Positions 22,516-35,600 of a stretch of 64,000 nt of DNA are shown here, one piece after another; the first letter of the stretch is position 1; each line of letters starts with the position of its first letter. Origin of the DNA: Canna indica (Eukaryota > Streptophyta > Magnoliopsida > Zingiberales > Cannaceae); NCBI GenBank assembly GCA_034359265.1, contig CP136891.1:55010501-55074500 (forward strand), written 5' to 3'. The translations under genes were made by a program, and so were the position numbers. The notes under the pieces are model-generated. The model searched no databases. It saw nothing but the letters and a program-made list of their open reading frames with translations, and was not told the origin of the DNA.

Positions 22516-24913
22516 TGTAAGGGTTGAATTAATTTTGAGCCCAGTCCAAAATTAGAACTGGGCCTGTTCACGTGTTTGAATATAAAAAAAAAGGAGGACT
22601 CCATTTTCATTGGGCTCAGCCCAGCCCAAGCGAGCCAGACGAGTGGGTTGAGCCCACTATCCCCACTAGCGCCATTTGCGCTAGTTGCACATGGAGCCCA
22701 CCTTCTCCCGTTGCACATGTGAGCTGTTGCAATTGCTGCACGCAATTCGAGGCAACAGAGCAAACTACTTCAAATTCGCCTAGAATTGCGTTGAACAATG
22801 TAAACTTCAATCAAAATTACCTTTTTGCTTCCGCCAAAGAGAGCATGACATGGCGAGAGGCTGCATCTTTTACCAAGTTTCTGCACGAGATAAATTTTGA
22901 CATTCAGTCAAAATTGAATGGGCAACCAAATCATAGTCGCACGAATAAGACGAATGGGTCTAGATTCTACAAATTATAACTTTTCGGGATTTATATCATA
23001 TTTATCTTAATAAGTCGACTTTTATCATTTTGTCCTGTTGAGTATAAATAGAGGTAGTTCATTCCGAATATACCGTAGATAAAAGAGAGAAAATACTGAA
23101 AGAATTAGATATTCAAAAAATTGATAGTGCCGCTATCATCCTTTTCAAGGAGTGCCCTTTACCAAGTTTCAGCATATGACAAAGGAGTTCAGTTTCAAGG
23201 CAGAGATTGTAGAGACAATATTTCTACTCCATAACGATTTCAGGTTCTGTTTAATTTGAGATGGTGTGCAGTATTTTGAAGGGGGGTTCAGTTTTATTGT
23301 CACTCTTAATGTAGTTTTTTTCTGGAATTAATAAAGAAGTCCCCTCTTCTCTTCGTGGATATAGGACCGACACCTCGCCGTGTCCGAACCACGTTAACCC
23401 CTTGTGTCTCTTATTTATTATAATCTTGGTTTCGAATTTGGTTTTCTATTTCTATCATCAGGTTCGGATTTTGTCGATCCTGCAGAAAATTTCCCATAAT
23501 TTCCAAACAATTGGTATCAGAGCCTACTTCCCAACCATGGTGAGCACCAAATTCGATATAAGTTAGATCGCAATGTCAACTATGCACTATGGTCAATGAA
23601 GATGAAAGCGATCCTAACTATAGAGATGATACAACATGTCATCCTTGGTAAGGATAATATGCAAGGGACTGGGGAGGAGAAAGAATACAAGGAGCAAAAA
23701 ATGACTGCAATTTTGTACCTAAGCTTGTCAAACGAGGCACTTCGAGAGATTGTATCCTAGAGGATAGCTAAAGGTATTTGGGACAAGCTCACATCCTTGT
23801 ATCAAGACACAACTCTCACCGGCAAGATGACTTTGAAGCAGAAGCTACATTTCCATCATATGGCAAAAGGCACATCGGTCAAAGAGCACATCAATACCTT
23901 TCTGACAATCATCATGGACTTAGAGAATATGAGTATCAAAATCAAAGAGGAAGATAATTCCTTTTATGTTTACTTCCTTCTTCTTGTAAAAGTTTTAGTG
24001 AAATTATGCTTTATGACAAGATTACTATTACTCCAAAATAGGTGATCAATGCTCTTGTGTTTAAGGAGCTAATGGACACGCATCTTATATCGAATTCCTC
24101 TAGTGGAGGAAAAGGAGAAGCCTTCTACTCTAAGGAAGCAGAACGAGGTAACAAATCGAACATCACTTGTTATTACTGCAAGAAACGAGATTACATCAAG
24201 TCAAAATATCACAGTCTTAAGAAAAAGTTGCATCAACAAAATCAAGTCAAAATATCACAGTCTTAAGAAAAAGTTGCATCAACAAAATAAAGATCAAGAC
24301 ACACATATGGAGGTCTCTTGTGCAAATTTTGAGAAAGTAGAGGTATTGGTCGTGACAGATGGCACATGCACTGCCAAGATACACCGTGGGTGACAGTGGT
24401 CTCATTGGCGACAGCACACCTCAAGTCTACATGTATAAATTTTGCTTTCAAGGCAAGCCCTTCTCAGAGATATACAATGGGTTCCTAAGTCGAAGCAGGG
24501 AGCTGATTTTACCTACTTGAGCAACAGGCCACGTACAGGCCTTGTGGGAGAGGAGGATGACTTCTGAGGGCTACATCGGGCTAAATTTTGTGCTCGATCC
24601 AAAATTAGAACATGCATGTTCACAGTTTTGAATTCAAAAAGGGAGGACTGCATATTCACTAGGCTCGAGTCGGCCCAGGTGGGCCATGGGAGTGAGCCAA
24701 GAGCACCATCCCAGCTAGCGCCATGTGCACTGCACATGTGGGCTACTGCAATTGCTGCAAGCAATTCAAGGTAGCATTGCAAACTACTTCACATTAGAAG
24801 ATTTCGCCTCGAATTGCGTTAAACAACAAACTTTCTGTCAAAATTACCTTTTTGCTTCGATCAAAGAGAGAATGACACGGAGAGAGGCTACGTCTTTTAC
24901 CAGGTTTCTAAAA
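22516..24913 (+). mobile_element. Ty1/Copia element with gag only, truncated 3' LTR
   Basis: The 5' LTR is 22516-23509 (TGTAAGGG..AAACA) and is followed by a primer-binding site TTGGTATCAGAGCC at 23511. A diverged, truncated second LTR lies at about 24560-24913; it shares CCAAAATTAGAAC, GGAGGACT, the ACATGTGGGCT region and GAGAGGCT..TCTTTTACCA with the first. The ~1.05-kb interior encodes gag only. The right LTR breaks off near 24909, so no target duplication can be seen. Confidence 0.8.
23537..24400 (+). pseudogene. Copia gag pseudogene (UBN2-type)
   Basis: Starts at ATG 23537 (MVSTKFDI). Conceptual translation gives the Copia gag/UBN2 pattern: NYALWSMKMKAILT near 23575-23617, then a stop near 23758, IAKGIWDKLTSLYQDT, LKQKLHFHHMAKG and VKEHINTFLTIIMDLE to about 23930, then frameshifts. 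A decayed zinc knuckle (CYYCKKRDYIKSKY) lies near 24166; its His and last Cys are lost. A 48-bp tandem duplication near 24195-24290 (ATCAAGTCAAAATATCACAG) repeats part of it. No protease or RT follows. Confidence 0.8.
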
Positions 24914-25334
24914 ACCACACAATAGTAAACCCTAGATTCGATAAAAACCCTAGAGCCGATGAAAACCAAACATTAGCAAGGATTTGCAGAGAACTAGATG
25001 AAAATCAAACCCTAAATCCGAGAACTAGATCCGATGAAAACCACACAATAGTAAACCCCAGATCTGACGAAAACCTTTACAAGAGCTACACGTTTGTGAC
25101 GAAGAAAAAAGAGAGGATCATACCTGGTTTTAGGGGCGAAGTCGGCGATGAGAGATCAACGAAGTCCGCAACGAGAGAACAACAATAGGTCGAGGCAAAA
25201 ACTTGTCACCAATTGTTGTGTTTGCTTCCCTTCGAGGATTCAACCCTCCGTGCGTGTAACTTCACGGGTTTTGTTCCGAAACCCACAAAACGGCGGAGTT
25301 TTGATAAAATTATCAAAACTGCCACCACAGTTTT
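24914..25334. other. Unassigned sequence between two Copia elements
   Basis: Contains a short direct repeat, AAAACCACACAATAGTAAAC at about 24915 and 25036, and several CCTAGATTCGAT/CCAGATCTGA variants. No protein is recognised. It may be the remnant of another transposon into which the element on the right inserted. Confidence 0.3.
25330..25334. repeat. Probable target-site duplication, left copy (GTTTT)
   Basis: GTTTT directly precedes the LTR at 25335; GTTTC directly follows the other LTR at 31625-31629. Four of five bases agree, as expected for an aged 5-bp duplication. Confidence 0.55.
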
Positions 25335-26658
25335 TGTAAGTTGAATAACCACACTAGAGGGGGGTGAATAGTGTGTTAACTAAAACTTTAGCCTAAATTC
25401 GGTTTTAACCATTTCTTGATTACTTTAGGCAAATCACAATTTAATAGCAAGCGAAAGCAAGATAAATAACAAGTAATCAAACATGCACAAGAGCAATGCT
25501 AACACAATGAATTTATAGTGGTTCGACCCCAATGCCTACTCCACTACCTAAGCGGGTGCTTAGGATTTCAAACTCTAGTTTACTAGATTAAGTGTATCCT
25601 ATAAGAGGATTTATAAGCTAAGACACCGACCCTCACAACCGAGGGTTAATCTCACACCCGAGAGTACATCCAACACCTCTTATTCTAAGGACTACAAAAC
25701 TAACCATAGCAAACTAAGTTTACACCGGTGGATTTAAGCCTCTACACCAAGGCTACCACCATACACACAAACCTAGCACCCTAGGTTTTCACAACTTGAT
25801 ATACAATGAGAATAACAACAAAATATAAATATAAATGAAGCAAAAACATAATCAATATAATACTTAGCTCCAACACAAGATCCTAGCTTCCTCTTGATGC
25901 CTTTGATGATGAAACACAAGGTTGAAGGCTCAATCAAGGAGGTAGAACCTCAAAGCTAAGGTTTGAGAGAAATGACTCAAGAAAGACTCCAAATATTAAT
26001 GTTAGAATGGCTCAATGAATAGTTGGGAGCCTTAGGAAGAGAGTTTTAGGTGTATTTGTAGAGTTTGTATTGGGGTATGGAAGCAAAGAGCCGTTTAAAC
26101 CTTCTTTAATTTGAAAAAGAACCATTTGGGGGCATTCTGGGAATTTTGGATAGTTTTTTTTAAAACTGACTGGGGATATTTTGGGAATTCTGGGTAGTTT
26201 GGAGGTTTTTAGCCTTTCAAGCCTTTCTTTTTAGGTTAACGATTTCCAAATTTTTTTAAAAAATATGTCTTTAATTTTTTTTTACCTAAGGAATAATTAT
26301 TGAGTCTTTTGATGACAAAAAATATCTAAATTATGTAGCCCTTTAAAGATCGTTTTTTTATTTTTTTAGTTTTTAAATTTTCGGGGTTCGAGGTTCGATT
26401 TTTTGGATTGTAAACTCAATGAGGACATCAAACTAAGGCTTAGGGACATTTACAATTAAAGAAATTAAGTCTTAAACTAATTTTGACATGCTCGACTCTG
26501 AAGCATTCGATTCTTGATTTTTTGTGATTTCCCCGATTGGGGACGTTGCATGTAAATCGATATGTAACCTGAAAATATTTCTTGCTCAAACATTAGTTCC
26601 ATGCTTGTTATCATCAAAACCGAGATTAAAATCAAGGTTGAAAATTTTCGACCAACAA
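25335..26658 (-). repeat. 3' LTR of the minus-strand Sirevirus-like element
   Basis: Matches 30273-31624 along its whole length. On the minus strand it begins TGTTGG at 26658, right after a polypurine tract (26660-26674), and ends TTACA at 25335. The LTR is 1324 bp. Confidence 0.9.
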
Positions 26659-26659
26659 T

Positions 26660-26674
26660 CTCTCCCTTTTTGAT
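26660..26674 (-). promoter_or_regulatory. Polypurine tract of the Sirevirus-like element
   Basis: On the minus strand the sequence is AAAAAGGGAGAGAT, ending next to the TGTTGG start of the 3' LTR. This is the plus-strand primer for reverse transcription. Confidence 0.8.
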
Positions 26675-28686
26675 GATGACAAACAACCTTAAGAAAATAT
26701 TTTCATATAAGCACAAAGGAAATTAATCATGGGATTTCTCCCCTATCAACATGCATATCTATGAAAATAAACTCCACATATCTATATGCATGATTTTTCT
26801 ATATTATCTTCCTTTTAACCTATATTTTTCTCCATCTTTTGACATCAATCAAAAAGGGCAAGGGCAAGAAAAGTCAATCTAATTAAAGTTGAGACTAAAA
26901 CATTTTTCATGAAGTATGAAGATCTTAACCAAATGGATGAAAACCAAATATCTAACATGAGACTAAAATATATATGATAGCAAGAAATGATAAATAAAAT
27001 CCAAGTTCAGGCATCATGCATAAATTCAAGTCTCAGTCAAAATATGACCTTAGCATGATTTCATTCAAAAACAAGCATTTAACATGAATCTAGCTAAGCA
27101 TCAACCTTATCATTTACTCATGATTTTTCAAGTTTAAATACATGAACATCTAACATTAGTAAATCTAAACATGTTTGTGAAGTTTGGGCTCAAAATAAAA
27201 TTTTAAGTTCGTTTTTCATTCTATCTTGATTTCAAAGAAAAAATCGATATTTCTAGCTATCATTCAAGTTATCAAACTCATTCCTAGAAATGATTTTACT
27301 CAAGCAATGATGTGAATGATATTAGACATTGAATCAAAACGGTATACATGAGTTTTCATTTGAAGTTTTTGACGAAAAATCAAAGTATCAGAAAAATGAG
27401 TATTTCAAATAAGTGATATGTATTTCCAAAATCCAACTTCAAAATTCCACTATATATCATATTGTTGATGAAATTTTTTGAAATTTTTACACAATAAACT
27501 AGATTTTTCAATTAAAGTGTGGTTTTAAGAATCATCGCAAAATCAGTTTTCTGCATTTTTCTAGAAATAATTGAAAATACTAAAATATTAAAATTTTAAT
27601 GGTATTTCCATAATTTTCAATTATTTTTCAAAACGTGTTCAATTTTCATTCAAACTTTTATGACACCACATAATGGTCATCTAAAGAGTGTATGTCAAGT
27701 TTGAGATGAAAATTATGTCCTTAAGTCAAGATATCAACCTAGCATGGTTTCATTCTAAAATAAACTAGTTATCATGAAACTTGCAAGTGTCAATCTTATC
27801 ATTTACTCATGACTTTCCAAATTTAAACCTATGGACACCTAAATCTAAATATGTTCATCAACTTTTAACTTAAAATGAAGTCTCTAATGAAGGATTTTAA
27901 CCTAGTCCGATTTCATTCAATATCAACATCATGAAGTGGCCTAAGTTATCAAAAAAAATTCCTACTTATGAAACTTCAAACATTTATCATGCATAATCAA
28001 TCATGAGCATAGAAAAATCATTCAAGCATAATTATTGAGGTAATTAAACTCTATTTTAATAAAAGTCAAGATAATACCTTATTTATGATAAATTTTACCA
28101 AACTTGTCAACTCTCATTCCAATTTTAATCTATTAGCCTTCCATCAATTTTTTGATCACTTGCAAGCAACAACCATTAGTAGCAAAATGGAAATATGTGA
28201 CTACTATCAAGTTAGTATACTAAATAGCAAGGGTTAAGTGCAAGGTTTCATTCAAAAGTCTTAACCAAGCTATATAGTAAGGATTCATTTCAAAAGGAAG
28301 TATCATGATACCAAAATGAATCAAGAGATCTCAAAGTATGAAATATTTAAAAAATTAAGATCTCCAACCCTTCCTATTGGTTGAAAACTGAAAGGTCATA
28401 ATTAGCCTACAATTTAGAACAGCAATGTCGCATGAGCTCGTTATAGGCTACATAGGTCTCCGAAGAGACCGAAAAACCAAAAAAATTGATAAAATCATAT
28501 CAAGAGCGGATAAAATATACTCGAATTACACAAGTATCATACACTCCAACTTGAATGGAACAAAGCAAAGGAAGGAGATGATACCGGATTACTTAAGATC
28601 ATTTTTCATACCTTAGGAATCATGATAACTTGAAGTTGCAACCAATGATGGATTTTTCATTCAAGTCCATGGTCACCTTCAATTCT
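26675..28686 (-). other. Non-coding interior of the Sirevirus-like element
   Basis: AT-rich with no protein match in any frame. An old internal duplication is visible: 27110-27180 and 27795-27860 share ATCATTTACTCATGA..T followed by similar text. In Sireviruses the stretch between pol and the 3' LTR is long; here pol itself is gone and this remnant abuts gag. Confidence 0.5.
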
Positions 28687-30205
28687 TCAATTTCTTTTAC
28701 CCTTGTGTGGTAGCTCCCCCGGCCCTACAAAAGAAGATGAGACTTTTGGTACCCAAATGACTTTGGATCCTTGGGGATGAGTTGACCTTGGAATCCAAAG
28801 TGTGCTAGCAACACTTGGATTTCTCTTTAATGCGCAATCATAGATAGCATGGCCAAAAATATCACAACAAAAGTAATGTTCATTAAACTTCTTTTCATTT
28901 TTGTTATGGACATGAGATCTATCATTAGAATGCTTGACATGTGAACTATGATGAGCATGAGCATTCTTAAAGAAAACATTTTGATTTCTAAATGAGACGT
29001 TTTGATTTCTAGAGTTCTTAAAAGAAGGAACATTAATTTTCCTACTCAAGATCAAAATCTTATTTTTTAAATCATTCATTGACTTATGTAAAGCATGTAA
29101 TTGAGATTTTAACATGCAATTTTCATTTTTGATTTTCATATTTCAAATTTCAAGTTCTCATTCTCAATCTTGAAATCACTTTTGAAATCATTCTTTTCAT
29201 GCTCTAATCTATTTTCGAACTCATTATTTTTAGTTCTCAAATTTTCATTTTCATTTCTAAATTTTGAATTACTAATTAGCATTTCATTATTCTCAATTTC
29301 CAAATCATTATTTTGGCTTTTCAACTCTTTAATTTCTATCTTCTAATCATCATGGCAAGGATCAAATGAGTTAGTATTCGTTTTCTTATTTTCTAATTCT
29401 AAAGCATGCACATGAGAACTAAATTTAGAGTTTTCCTTTTATATCTTTTTAATTTCCTTATTTTTCTTTAAAAGCATGGCATATATTTTTGACATTCTTC
29501 TACTAACTCCTCATAAGACATGTTAAGGGAACTACAAGAGCTAGCATCACTATCAAAATCTTCATAATGATGAGAAGTTGAAGATTTTACCTCATCATTG
29601 AATCCCATGAGGTATAGGTGAGAAGTAGCTTCTTCATCATGACAAGAAAGTGCTTCATGTGATTCGTAGGTGGATGTTGAATCACTTGTTCTCCTCTTGG
29701 CTCTTTTCTTCAAGGAAGGACAATTCTTTTTAATGTGCTCATTTTCTTTGCCCAAGTAGCATATAACCTTCCTCTTTCGATTTTTAATGCTCCTTTGACT
29801 AGAGACACTATGAGCTTCAAAAACCATGTTAGTACTAGGGGGATGACAGTTGTCATCACCATCCTCATCTAAAGTGATAAGCTCCTCGGTTTTTGCATAG
29901 TCATATAGCATATTTAAACAAGCCCAAATAGCGAATGCGGATGAATAATGCATAATCTTTTCAAGTATATCATTTGAGAATGAGCAATATAGAAAGTGCA
30001 TTGTTTTAGCATTCACTTCAAACAATCTAACTTGTTCTTGAGTCCACTCATTAATGTCAATGGTGGGCTCAACATATTCATTCTTTAGCATACACCATAG
30101 ATCTAAACTTTGTGTTTTAAGAAATGTATACATCATACTCTTCCAAACACCAAAATTTACCTCATCAAACATAGGTGGTGCAAACGCTATACTCTCTAGT
30201 GCTAT
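28687..30205 (-). pseudogene. Sirevirus-like gag pseudogene
   Basis: Read from 30205 downward. The start codon is ATA instead of the ATG found in the related copy at 59888 (compare IALESIA with MALESVA). The N-terminal gag domain (FDEVNFGVWKSMMYTF..) runs to about 29900, a zinc-knuckle remnant (CYLGKENEHIKKNC) lies near 29757, and an acidic Ser-rich part ends in a stop at 29470-29468. A Lys/Asn/Glu-rich coiled-coil region (29324-28900) and a second knuckle-like CCDIFGHAIYDC near 28855 follow in other frames, ending with KVIWVPK and a proline/glycine tail. At least two frame changes are needed. Not functional. Confidence 0.82.
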
Positions 30206-30272
30206 TCTAGGATCGAGGCTAGATGTAGACGAGATGGTGAAATCTTAATCCACAACCCGCTCTGATACCAAA

Positions 30273-31624
30273 TGTAAGTTGAATAACCACACTAGATGGG
30301 GGGTGAATAGTATGTTAACTAAAACTTTAGCTTAAATCCGATTTTAACCATTTCTTGATTACTTTAGGCAAATCATAATTTAATAGCAAGCGAAAGCAAG
30401 ATAAATAACAAGTAATCAAACACAGAGCAATGCTAACACAATTAATGAATTTATAGTGGTTCGGCCCTAATACCTACTCCACTACCTAAGCACCCCGCTT
30501 AGGATTTCAAACTCTAGTTTACTAGATTAAGTGTATCCTACAAGAGGATTTACAAGCTAAAGCACCGACCCTCACAACCGAGGGTTACTCTCACACCCGA
30601 GAGTACCTCCAACACCTCTTATTCTAAGAACTACAAAACTAACCCTAGTAAACTAAATTTACACCAGTGAATTTAAGTCTCTACACCAAGGCTACCACCA
30701 TATGTACAAACCTAGCACCCTAGGTTTTCACAACTAGATATACAATGAGAATAGCAACAAAATACAAATATAAATGGAGCAAAAACACAATCAATATAAT
30801 ACTTAGCTCCAACACAAGATTCTAGCTTCCTCTTGATGCCTTTGATAATGAAACATAAAGTTGAAGGCTCAATCAAGGAAGTAGAACCTCAAAGCTAAGG
30901 TTCGAGAGAAATGACTCAAGAAAGACTCCAAATATTATTAGAATGGCTCAATGAATAGTTGAGAGCCTTAGAAAGAGAGTTTTTGATGTATTTATAGAGT
31001 TGGTATTGGGGTATGGAAGCAAAGAGCCTTTCAAACCTTCTTGAATTTAAAAAAGAGCCGTTTGGGAGCATTCTGAGAATTCTGGGCAATTTTTTTAAAA
31101 ACTGGCTGGGGGCATTCTGAGAATTTTGGATAGTTTGGAGGTTATTAGCCTTTCAAGTCTTATTTTTTTTAGGTTAACGGTTTCCATAAATTTCTTAAAA
31201 ATATATCTTTAATTTGTTTTTATCTAAGGAAAAATTATTGAGTTTTTTTATGACAAAAACATATCTAAATTATGTAGCCCTCCAAGGAGCCCCCCTATAC
31301 TTGGAAATTTTCAAGATCTTTTTTTTATTTTTCTAGTTTTTAAGTTTTCGGGGTTTGGGGTCCGGTTTTTTGGATTGTGAACTCAATGAGGACATCAAAC
31401 TAAGGCTTAGGAATATTTATAATAAAAGAAATTAAGTTCTAAACTAATTTTGACATGCTCGACTTCGAAGCCTTCAATTCTTGATTTTTTGTGATTTTTC
31501 AGATTGGGGACGTTGCATGCAAATCGATATGTAACCTGAAAATATTTATTGCTCAAATATTAATTACATGTTTGTTATCATCAAAATCGAGATTAAGACC
31601 AATGTTGAAAATCTTAGGCCAATA
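30273..31624 (-). repeat. 5' LTR of the minus-strand Sirevirus-like element
   Basis: 1352 bp. Its lower end TGTAAGTTGAAT (minus-strand ..TTACA) adjoins the primer-binding site. Its upper end reads CCAATA at 31619-31624 where the sister LTR has CCAACA, so the TG start has decayed to TA. Confidence 0.88.
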
Positions 31625-32651
31625 GTTTCGATCCGGCGAAACCCGATTTCACGAAACTACTGAGTTCTACCCTGGGAGATTTTGCGGGTTTCGACAAATT
31701 ACATTGGAAATCGAGTTTCGCGAGTTTCATGGTTTCACGAAATTTACTTTGGATTTCGCCCGATTTCGCCGACCAAACAGGGTTTGAAATCATGTTTCGA
31801 TTTCAGACGAAAACGAAACCCGAAACTGAGGTAAACAAACATGCCATGCAGATCGACTAATGTTTGGTAGATTAACAACCAATCGATAATCGACTAAAAC
31901 TCTGTAGAACCTTTCTGTAGTCATATAGTAACCATTAGGTGATGTGCGATCAACGTTCGGTCAAAACCATTGACCAACCATCAACCAAATTCGTAACAAC
32001 TACTTTTGTTCATTATAACTTTTCCAATCTAGTAAATCCTTTTTTTGGTCTTTATAAACCCCTTTAGGTCAACTTTTGACAAACCCCTAGACCTATTAGA
32101 GATATTTTTTTAGCATTAAAACACCTTTGTTTTTAGGTAATTTTTGGACAATGGTTATGCTTTGTGATTCACAGTAGTATTGGAACAATAATGGAATATG
32201 CAAATTGAATCTTATGACCTAAAAATGCAGTGCAGACGTTGCATAATAGACAAACTAAACACCACTACAACATTTCATATTACAACTTAAAACTCTGACA
32301 ACCGTAGTCAATATTTTTTTCTCAAAAGAAAAATTGCATTTTTTTCAAGGGAAAAAGAGCACTGCACAATTTCCATCATAATTTTGCAGAAACCAAATGC
32401 TCACATGATATAAGTTAGTTCCATGTCCGTTCTTGATGGATAAATAGATGACAATGGAAGAAGAAAAGTGATGCTTTATATACTCAGGCCGTTTGAGTTT
32501 TCTCATACATAAATTTACAAAAGAAAGAATCCCAAAAGCATTTCACTTCTGACCATCCCATATCGAACTTCTCATTGCCAAAATGTAGTTCCATTTACTG
32601 TTTCTCTCAAACCTACTTGATGAATTATAAATATATCCTCCTCATGCCATT
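31625..32651. other. Intergenic, 3' side of LOG
   Basis: 31630-31830 is unusually rich in TTTCG and CGAAA words, on both strands in alternation, and may be a small decayed transposon or a fold-back sequence. The rest shows no gene. The stretch next to 32652 should be the LOG 3' UTR. Confidence 0.35.
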
Positions 32652-35600
32652 TTATCGAGAAATCTCATACTTGGAGTAGCCAAGCTGCTCTCTTTCCCAG
32701 TTCAGCTTAGATGCAACTCTCTCATGTCTTGGAAAGTATTCCTACGAGATGAGAAAGAAATATTAGTTCAAATTAATAGATGTTCAGACAATAGATGATT
32801 CTAAAAATGTAATGTGATTTAAGGATTATGTTGAGAGTAACAAAAACCAATAGAAATTTTATAATTAAATGCACAATTAAGCCTTACTATTTTTGGTAAG
32901 TTTACCTCCAATTTTTTCATCAATTCTTCCGCTGTTGGAGCCGATACAATGATGTGACGTGCATTTGGGCTGATGAAACCTTCTTCTACTGCTTTGTCAA
33001 TGAAACATAGCAAGGAGTTGTAGTATCCATCAACATTTAGCAACCCCACCTGCAAATCATATATATTTGTGTAAGCCCAAGTTATAGTTACTTCTAAGAG
33101 GTTGATTTTAAAGGAGTTAATACTACTTTTGAAGGACTGAATAATTGTTTAAATTTGAGCAGAACTATTGATCTTGGCTTAAGATTGACTAAGTATTTAC
33201 TAGGTTAAGATGTGTGCAAGAAGGAAAGAAACCTGGAGACATTGCCAAAAGCAAAGACAACTAGTACTAATGAAAGAACTCTACTTTTGGTATCACTCAA
33301 CTGAGTTGAAATCATTAGGGGAGACTCTCAACTAGTTCTATTGCTAAGGAACAACAAGCAACAAGAAGAAGTTGTAGGGCACCAAGTATTGGGAATAAGA
33401 GAAAACCTTTTACTATTGTAATAATATTTTTGGCGGTTTTCCTTTACATCATCCTCATACTACTGAATCTACTCAATATATTCAAGGTATAGGCATACTT
33501 ACGAGTCTTACTCCATTTAAATTCTTTTCAAAGATTTTTCTTTAAGGAAAGCCTTGTTGTGACAAGAAAAACAAATGTTGTCATTAACAATCTCAAATCT
33601 TAGTATGCCGTATATAAATTATATAGTGTTCTGTTATTGACACTTGTTTCATAGAACAAAAGCCCTTTCAAATGCAGATTCGTGACTTATTTTAGTTATT
33701 TAACTCTTTTCTGTACAAGTATGGTCTCTTAAACATTCATTATTATTCTTTAGTGTTCTACACATTACAATAAAGCAATTTAAATAAGAACAAGTTCTGT
33801 GACTAGATGAATTTTCGGATTTGACATCAAGAAAGATTTGTCATGAAAGATGAAACGTTACCGGTTTGTCATGAATACCAAGTTGAGCCCATGTTATCAC
33901 TTCAAGCAGTTCTTCAAGAGTTCCATATCCCCCTGCATTACGATCTTAATCAGCTTCTGCCCATGAAACAAATTAAAACACTATGTTGCCCGAAGACATG
34001 GAATGTACTTTATATTCCTGGTTACTTTCTCTTTAGTGTTTTAGCCTCGGTTCTATTTTATGGAATTTGTCATGATTTCAGTAACAATTCAATTTAGTTA
34101 TGAAGATATCAGAATGAGAAAAAAATGCAATCTGCAGGTTTGTATTCTAACCAGGCAATGCAATGAAGGCATCAGAGTGCTTAGCCATCTCTGCCTTCCT
34201 TTGGTGCATATCTGCTACTGCCTTCACTTCTCCTACAGTCTCACCAGTTATCTGCAGAAAGGGAAAAAATAAAACATGAAGGCCTCTTCCATAAAAATTG
34301 TCTTGGTAAAAGCTGCAGACAGGTTCAGGTGTATATATATAGATAGGGATAGGCTCTTTTCTTTCAACTTAGATAGGGTCTTGAGCCAGCTGGGTATAAA
34401 TCAAGTGGTATAGGTTTCATGGATTTTGATGGACCTTCTCTAGTTTTGATTAGTTAGATCAACCAGGTTTGGTCTTGAAACAGAACTGGAACCAGGATTA
34501 GTTTGTGAACTGGCTATTCCAGTCTGATTTTCAAAAAATATATATTGGGACACCAGGAACTCAAACTTTCTCCGAGAGCATCTTGAACTCATACAAGGTA
34601 AGAAATTATGGTAAAAAGAAATAGTAATGTTTAATGAGAAAGAGGGAGAGTAGTGATAGAGAATAATGTTTATATCAACACTTAAAGGCCTTAAAGCAAA
34701 GCCATATAGAAAATACATGAAAAGTTATTCAACAAGAATGTTATTTTGGTAAAGGAAGATGAGAAATACAGGTATATTTAGAGATAAGAAAGCCAGGAAC
34801 TAAAATTTTTCTCCAAGACCCTCATCTTGGATGTAAGGAAGAGAAGAAGATATGCTAAGTTTCTTTTCATTATTCTTTAAACAATCACTTGTAAGAAAGA
34901 AGCTCAAGAATTTAGCTTAACATACCTCTCTTGGCATGAGTGTCTTTGGAATAACCCTGCACATGTAAACAATTAATATTACAAAATGAGTTGGTTGTGA
35001 ACAAGGAATTAAAGTAGATAGCTAGATCATAGAAAATTGGAACGAACAACACATTTTAAGCATGTAAAAGTAAATTTCTCACCCCATAACATGCCTCCCT
35101 CCATCATGAACAGCTTGAGATACCAAACCCATCAAGCCAACACTGCCACCACCATAAACCAGATCGATGTTCCTCAATACCTGCAAAGGTCAAAGCAAGA
35201 AGTTTCATGACACAGAAAAAGGGATCTAAATAAAGTACTGCAATGTTTTTCTTTTACTTTTATAATTGAATGTTCAAAAAAGAAAAAAGTTTATAGAGTA
35301 CTGAAGAAAGATCTCCCTCATAACTGTTTTAAGTTCAATAGTCTTTTCATAACAATGAGAATATGAAACATCTAATACTCCATCCTTTAATATGCACATT
35401 TTTATCATCATCATCATTGTTGCAAAATGCTAATGCCATTAGGATCTTTTTGCTCTAATTATTATAACCAAGATCTCTTTACAAAAAGTACATGTGCTAA
35501 AAAGGTTATTGTTTCTCCCAAATGAAAAAAAACACAACTTCTCAGTCAAGGACAAGAAAGTATACCTCTCTAATCCCACTGCTAATAGTAAATACAAGAA

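Larger units (their letters stand above)
25335..31624 (-). mobile_element. Sirevirus-like Copia element without pol (6.3 kb)
   Basis: A two-LTR element on the minus strand: 5' LTR 31624-30273, primer-binding site TTTGGTATCAGAGCG at 30271-30257, a decayed gag, about 2 kb of AT-rich non-coding DNA, a polypurine tract, and the 3' LTR 26658-25335. The 3.6-kb interior has no protease, integrase, RT or RNase H. Gag resembles Sirevirus gag: zinc knuckle, a long coiled-coil-prone Asn/Lys/Glu-rich middle, and KVIWVPK at its C-terminus, a Sirevirus gag-pol junction hallmark. If it moved in this form it depended on another element's enzymes. Confidence 0.85.

Noticed and set aside
34440..34718. 92-aa minus-strand open frame
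   Set aside because: Lies wholly inside LOG intron 3 and has no resemblance to any family.
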